Part shown: in pieces, positions 6,201 to 8,981 of the stretch
Layout of the letters: each line of letters begins with the position of its first letter
How positions within the stretch are numbered: the stretch's first letter is position 1
Assembly (NCBI GenBank): GCA_042091035.1
Contig: JBELIG010000123.1
Coordinates: forward strand, 1 to 8,981
Direction: 5' to 3'
Length of the DNA stretch: 8,981 bases
Origin: AM-2324 sp042091035
Lineage (GTDB): Bacteria > Bacteroidota > Bacteroidia > Chitinophagales > Saprospiraceae
Made by a program: the position numbers and the translations under genes
Notes under the pieces: generated by a model
The model's input: only the letters and a program-made list of their open reading frames with translations
Told to the model about the DNA's origin: nothing
Database searches by the model: none

Positions 6201-8887
6201 TAACTGTTGAAGATCTTGCTGGATGTGTAACTGAAGGCACAGGGCTTGTAGCCTCTGGAGATGATATTCAGTTGGCAGTAGATTCAGTTGATCCTCTTTG
6301 TTGGAATTCTGCCGATGGTTCAGCTGAAATTGAAGTTGTGCTGGGCGAATTCCCTTATGTGTTTACCTGGTCAGATGCAATGTCTGTTGATTCTATTCGA
6401 AATGATCTTGCTACTGGAATATATACGGTGACTGTCACAGACGATAATGACTGTGAGGCAATAGCTTTAATTGAATTCGAGGAACAAGATTCTATTGAAC
6501 TTTCTTTAGGCCTTGTAGACCCAAGTTGTTTAGGTAATGCGGATGGAGAGATAACTGTATCACCTAGCGGTGGTTCGGGCATATACACCTATGATTGGGG
6601 TGGTGGAAATACTGCTGATGTATTAAGCAATATTGGTAGTGGTAGTTATACAGTGACAGTGCTCGATGAAAATCTATGTTCTCAAGTTGCCACAGGTGAT
6701 TTAACTGATCCAGATGCTATAACGCTTGCAATTACAACAATTGATGCAAGTTGTTTTGATAATACAGACGGAAGTGTTGATGTTGTCCCTACGCCAGGTA
6801 GTTTATCTGATTATGTTATTACTTGGGATGATGGACAAACTGATTTTAATTTAACAGGTTTATCAGAAGGAACATATGGATTTACTGTAGAAAATAATGA
6901 AGGCTGTCAACAAGTTGGAGATGCAACGGTTGGACAACCTGATATATTAGAAGTTAACTTTGATGTAACGGACGATTCTTGTATAAATAGTCCAGCGGGT
7001 GAACTTGTTGCAGTAGTATCTGGTGGCACAGAACCTTATAATTATCAATGGGATGGACTTGTTGGAAATACTAATACACAATCCAACCTAAATCAAGGTA
7101 CTTATTCTGTGACTATCACAGATGATAAAGGCTGTACGCTTATTGAGAGCAACACAATTAATGCACCTGATCCTTTGACTGTAGAGGTTATAACTACGGA
7201 TGCAGCTTGTTTTGAAGGAACAGACGGTGCTGCAAGTGTAAACTTACTTACCGGAGCAGCTCTACAAAGTTATTCTTGGTCGAATAATACGTCGGATCCC
7301 ACAGCTTCCATGCTTTCAGCAGGTATTTACACACTTACCGTTACAGATTTTAATGACTGTACCTTTACAACAGATTTTGAAATTGGACAAGCAGCGCAGA
7401 TTTCAGTTGATTTAGATCCAACAAATCCTACTTGTTTTGACACTACAGATGGAATAGTAGAAGTGACAGATGTCGGTTATGGAGGAATTAGTGCTGACCC
7501 TTCTGACTTTACTTTTGAATGGATAGGAATAGCTCAAAATGGACCTATTGCTACAGGGCTAATAGACGATACTTATACCGTATTGGTTACTGATGCTTTT
7601 GGTTGTTCTATAGAAGAATCAATTGTACTAAGTGCACCTGCAGAGATGCTGCCTTTAATTCAGTTAGTAGATCCAGTTAGTTGTCTTGATTCAGAGGATG
7701 GAAGCTTGAGTATATCTACTTTAAATGGTACCGCACCTTTTACCTATCAGTGGGGAGTTTCGTCAAATAATCAAATCGGAGATAATATTTTCAATCTTCC
7801 TGCAGGTTTGCACGAAGTAACAATTACAGATGACAATGGATGTACTGCTCAGGCATCATTTGAGCTTGATCAACCTACTGGTTTTGACTATACCTACAGT
7901 TCAGATCCAGTTACCTGCTTTGGTTCAGTGGATGGTCAGGCAACACTTTTTGTAGAAGGTTCCAATAATTCCTATTCCTACGACTGGGGTGGTCAAAGCG
8001 GACAATCTGCTAATGGATTAGCAGCTGGTACATACGAAGTTACCGTTACTGATTTATTAGGTTGTTCTTTTGTAGCAGAAGTTGTTATAGAAAGCCCAGA
8101 GGAGGTGTTTGCTAGTTATTTCAAAGAAGATGTTAATTGTAATGGTCAGAATAATGGAATGATTGGTCTAGAAATAGCTGGGGGTGTTTCACCATATGAG
8201 TATACCTTATATCCAGATAATGATAATCAAGCCGACAGCTTATTTGAAAACTTGACAGAAGGTGTCTATGATGTAGTTATTACTGATTCAAAAGGCTGTG
8301 AGTTTAGTTTCTTAGACATTGAGATTGATGAGCCTGCGCCACTTACAATAGACCTTGGAGATGACGTATTGCTTGAAGAAATCAACACATATGTTATCGA
8401 TGCTCAATTAAGTTTTGAGACTCCAATTCTAGAATATAATTGGGAAATAGAGGGTCCAGCTGACTTTGGAACTATAGTTGAGAACAACGCTCAAATTATA
8501 GATATCGAAGGCCGCACATATGTTCAGCTTCAAGTTGTTGATGAGAATGGTTGTATTGCAGAAGATTACATCAATATTTTCCTAAGGAAAAAGTCTATAA
8601 TTCTTGTGCCTACAGCATTTACGCCAAACAATGATGGGCAGAATGATATTCTTTATGTACACGGCTCTGAGGACCTAAAAGTATTGTCCATGCAAGTCTT
8701 CGATCGATGGGGCGATCGTGTTTTCTACAAAGAAGGCGATTATTTGTTAAACGATCCTGCGCTTTATTGGGATGGAACCTTCAATGGAGAAGATGTACAA
8801 ACTGGAGCTTACCTTTGGACAGTCCTTATTCAATTTAGAGATGGACGCACAGAGTACGTAGAAGGAAGTACCACCTTGATAAGATAA
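3221..8887 (+). CDS. Giant T9SS-secreted surface protein: choice-of-anchor L, Calx-beta, P-domain, FN3, 13 SprB repeats, CHU_C
   Basis: This 1888-residue protein is probably exported by T9SS and attached to the outer surface, where adhesion is its likely role (inference). Domains seen, in order: signal peptide 1-24; choice-of-anchor L domain about 45-275, with FASEEYPEY (151-159) and DSGVFLEA (265-272); Calx-beta-like about 291-386, with the GTATEGVDY hallmark; an Ig-like module starting LDLGPDVEIC (390-399), interrupted by a proprotein-convertase P-domain (about 441-564) and resuming at YSWSPSAGLDCTDCPNP (from 572) to about 618; FN3-like 624-704; thirteen SprB-type repeats 706-1708; Ig/PKD-like 1709-1790; CHU_C sorting domain 1793-1888. 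ATG 3221 gives an intact signal peptide. Basic residues are nearly absent from 274 to 1634. It resembles gliding adhesins of the SprB type but is much shorter than F. johnsoniae SprB, so it should not be named sprB. It stands alone, divergent from sppA. No protease or glycosidase catalytic domain was seen. Confidence 0.95.
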   Translation: MINNCFKAIASITFLLFFNQYLLAQPITVVDGNTTPYTPENLITNIFLGDGVLVTNVSFFGDPLAVGYFSDGLPTIGVDRGVVMSSGRVSSESGGTGIDNPGATFASYDTNTTVGDLDLNNITGGLGERDVCKYVISFVPTSDTLEFNYVFASEEYPEYACSSFNDVFGFFISGPGFNGPYELNAENIALIPGTITPVSINNIHPQNGGNCPPVNEEFYVDNNFSNTHPVYDGYTQVFTARAVVTPCEEYTIKLAISDAGDQIFDSGVFLEAKSFGTGTVDVAFNTLSLNGVVAESCSEGDIVFSLTNAPESDFTVDVSVFGTATEGVDYAPFPSEFVIPAGETSISVPFVAFEDNIAESEEYVGFAVQRDPCTLDTFYLYIRDNELPELDLGPDVEICEIGEVTLMGELPVVLPDPPSFTNIQDYFIDPVGSIVSSDLEVSGVLPIELGPDVIQSVCINVDHNWLSDLDIYLQSPDGLFMELVTDVGSNGDDFINTCFVPGAILDIDYVNPPANAAPYTGEFNPEGLWSDLGYGSTTNGTWTLLVIDDSEGFEGTLLDWTITFNPVYDIFYSWSPSAGLDCTDCPNPVASPDVTTEYILEVTDSYGCSSSDTIIVEVQPALVAPDVSCIVTAPDCIEFSWDPITGAIGYLVSVDNAPFIGSNGTTSHTVCGLNLNTEVQVEIIGFDNNCGGFSGFSSCTTPSCDGAIPVEDAIGGILCYGDETGFVELSATGTFPPFEFTLNGETNMSGDFTGLSAGIYTLDILDGVNCLESYEITIPSPDSLELSITIDEPISCHGETNAILTGSASGGLMPYSYNWSQGNGTGELVTNVGPGLLALEVTDDNGCLSDIAVNIEEPEPLIANAIDDFVICEGDDSGTASVIVTGGILPYTYEWDVSPLDTNRVDGLPSGSYNVIVTDAYLCVSNAIVNITESAPIELEFASTAVSCGDGGDGSLTVTATGGVIGIFNYIWDINAGGVSGPTASSLDVGTYSVTVEDLAGCVTEGTGLVASGDDIQLAVDSVDPLCWNSADGSAEIEVVLGEFPYVFTWSDAMSVDSIRNDLATGIYTVTVTDDNDCEAIALIEFEEQDSIELSLGLVDPSCLGNADGEITVSPSGGSGIYTYDWGGGNTADVLSNIGSGSYTVTVLDENLCSQVATGDLTDPDAITLAITTIDASCFDNTDGSVDVVPTPGSLSDYVITWDDGQTDFNLTGLSEGTYGFTVENNEGCQQVGDATVGQPDILEVNFDVTDDSCINSPAGELVAVVSGGTEPYNYQWDGLVGNTNTQSNLNQGTYSVTITDDKGCTLIESNTINAPDPLTVEVITTDAACFEGTDGAASVNLLTGAALQSYSWSNNTSDPTASMLSAGIYTLTVTDFNDCTFTTDFEIGQAAQISVDLDPTNPTCFDTTDGIVEVTDVGYGGISADPSDFTFEWIGIAQNGPIATGLIDDTYTVLVTDAFGCSIEESIVLSAPAEMLPLIQLVDPVSCLDSEDGSLSISTLNGTAPFTYQWGVSSNNQIGDNIFNLPAGLHEVTITDDNGCTAQASFELDQPTGFDYTYSSDPVTCFGSVDGQATLFVEGSNNSYSYDWGGQSGQSANGLAAGTYEVTVTDLLGCSFVAEVVIESPEEVFASYFKEDVNCNGQNNGMIGLEIAGGVSPYEYTLYPDNDNQADSLFENLTEGVYDVVITDSKGCEFSFLDIEIDEPAPLTIDLGDDVLLEEINTYVIDAQLSFETPILEYNWEIEGPADFGTIVENNAQIIDIEGRTYVQLQVVDENGCIAEDYINIFLRKKSIILVPTAFTPNNDGQNDILYVHGSEDLKVLSMQVFDRWGDRVFYKEGDYLLNDPALYWDGTFNGEDVQTGAYLWTVLIQFRDGRTEYVEGSTTLIR
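5336..8344 (+). repeat. Array of 13 SprB-type protein repeats, about 76 residues each
   Basis: The repeats are visible at protein level. Each starts near a conserved Cys and follows the pattern C-x6-DG, then Y-x-W, then G-x-Y-x-V-x-V-T-D-x-x-G-C. The first cysteines fall at residues 719, 796, 872, 948, 1027, 1103, 1178, 1254, 1330, 1405, 1488, 1566 and 1640. Spacings are 74-79 residues except for one of 83, where repeat 10 carries a short insertion. Every unit keeps exactly two cysteines, suggesting one disulfide per repeat. The DNA copies are clearly diverged, with no near-identical units, so this is an old array rather than recent tandem duplication. SprB repeats are known from gliding adhesins and other T9SS proteins. 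Confidence 0.92.
8597..8884 (+). other. CHU_C / gliding motility-associated C-terminal domain (T9SS type B sorting signal)
   Basis: Residues 1793-1888 of the giant protein match the family (PF13585/TIGR04131) along its whole length. The opening motif is VPTAFTPNNDGQND (1796-1809), the centre reads VFDRWGDRVF, then WDGTFNGEDVQTGAYLW, and the protein ends in GSTTLIR. This domain targets proteins to T9SS for outer-membrane passage. It is complete and lies at the extreme C-terminus, as required for function. Confidence 0.96.
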
Positions 8888-8904
8888 AACATTATTTACA
8901 GCAA

Positions 8905-8948
8905 ATTTGTAATTACGAATAGTTAGGTTATATTTGTAATTACAAATA
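8905..8948 (+). promoter_or_regulatory. Paired palindromic sites, candidate operator over the downstream promoter
   Basis: TATTTGTAATTACAAATA (8931-8948) is a perfect 18-bp palindrome. An upstream copy, ATTTGTAATTACGAAT (8905-8920), differs by one base from ATTTGTAATTACAAAT (8932-8947). The two copies are 27 bp apart start to start, about 2.5 helical turns. They cover the -33 and -7 boxes of the candidate promoter, as expected for a dimeric repressor, although low sequence complexity could produce the same look. The binding protein is unknown. Confidence 0.45.
8906..8936 (+). promoter_or_regulatory. Bacteroidota consensus promoter for the gene starting at 8960
   Basis: TTTG (8906-8909) and TATATTTG (8929-8936) match both the -33 and -7 consensus boxes exactly, with a 19-bp spacer in the normal range for this phylum. 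The predicted transcription start is near 8942-8944, leaving a leader of about 16 bases before the ATG at 8960. This is the only promoter in the window with both boxes intact, and it indicates that the downstream gene is transcribed independently of the giant gene. Confidence 0.65.
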
Positions 8949-8959
8949 ATATTTTAATT

Positions 8960-8981
8960 ATGAAAATGACATTTTTAGCAA
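8960..8981 (+). CDS. Start of a downstream gene, partial (right edge)
   Basis: An ATG at 8960 opens a frame reading MKMTFLA to the window end, with a second possible ATG at 8966. A Met-Lys start followed by hydrophobic residues is consistent with a signal peptide, but seven codons cannot identify a product. Support comes mainly from position: it lies 72 bases after the giant gene's stop and just downstream of a consensus promoter on the same strand. A PorP/SprF-family outer-membrane partner would fit known SprB loci, but that is a guess. Confidence 0.5.

Noticed and set aside
3815..6588. Minus-strand open frames 3815-4006 and 6355-6588 inside the giant gene
   Set aside because: They are antisense to conserved domains (choice-of-anchor L and SprB repeats) and show no recognisable protein features.
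5336..8344. The roughly 228-bp periodicity as a recent DNA tandem repeat or CRISPR-like array
   Set aside because: The units are diverged at nucleotide level, the reading frame is continuous, and conservation is in the protein, so these are coding SprB repeats.
8931..8948. The 18-bp palindrome as a terminator of the giant gene
   Set aside because: The dyad has no loop, only two G/C pairs and no U-tract, so it would not form a stable RNA hairpin. A DNA-binding site is more likely.

Overview
The window looks like chromosomal DNA from a member of the Bacteroidota. The grounds are AT-rich DNA, intergenic matches to the Bacteroidota promoter consensus (TAnnTTTG at -7, TTTG at -33), no obvious Shine-Dalgarno sequences, and a very large secreted protein ending in the CHU_C/type B sorting domain used by the type IX secretion system (T9SS). 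Gliding motility or surface adhesion is plausible, but genus-level placement is not supported by what can be seen here.

Layout. Positions 1-1026 (minus strand) hold two tightly linked genes. The first transcribed is a 132-residue secreted protein of unknown function (1026-628). Ten bases later starts a secreted CUB + PKD protein (617 to beyond the left edge). Positions 1149-1186 hold a near-perfect hairpin terminator that ends the next minus-strand gene, sppA (2966-1200), a complete membrane-anchored S49 signal-peptide peptidase. A 254-bp divergent intergenic region (2967-3220) separates sppA from the dominant feature, a plus-strand 1888-residue gene (3221-8887). Its domains in order are: signal peptide, choice-of-anchor L domain, Calx-beta-like domain, a proprotein-convertase P-domain that appears inserted inside an Ig-like module, an FN3-like domain, 13 SprB-type repeats of about 76 residues, an Ig/PKD-like domain, and the CHU_C T9SS sorting domain. 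The last 94 bases carry a consensus promoter overlapped by two copies of a palindrome, and then the first codons of a further plus-strand gene (8960 to beyond the right edge).

How the parts relate. Two of the genes, the CUB/PKD protein and the giant protein, are of the kind exported to the cell surface, the latter clearly by T9SS. SppA is a housekeeping envelope protease that clears cleaved signal peptides, and nothing beyond proximity links it to its neighbours. The most unusual observations are the giant protein's near-total lack of basic residues (one Lys and four Arg between residues 274 and 1634), the nested P-domain, and the paired palindromes over the promoter of the truncated downstream gene. 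No mobile element, CRISPR array, tRNA or rRNA was seen.
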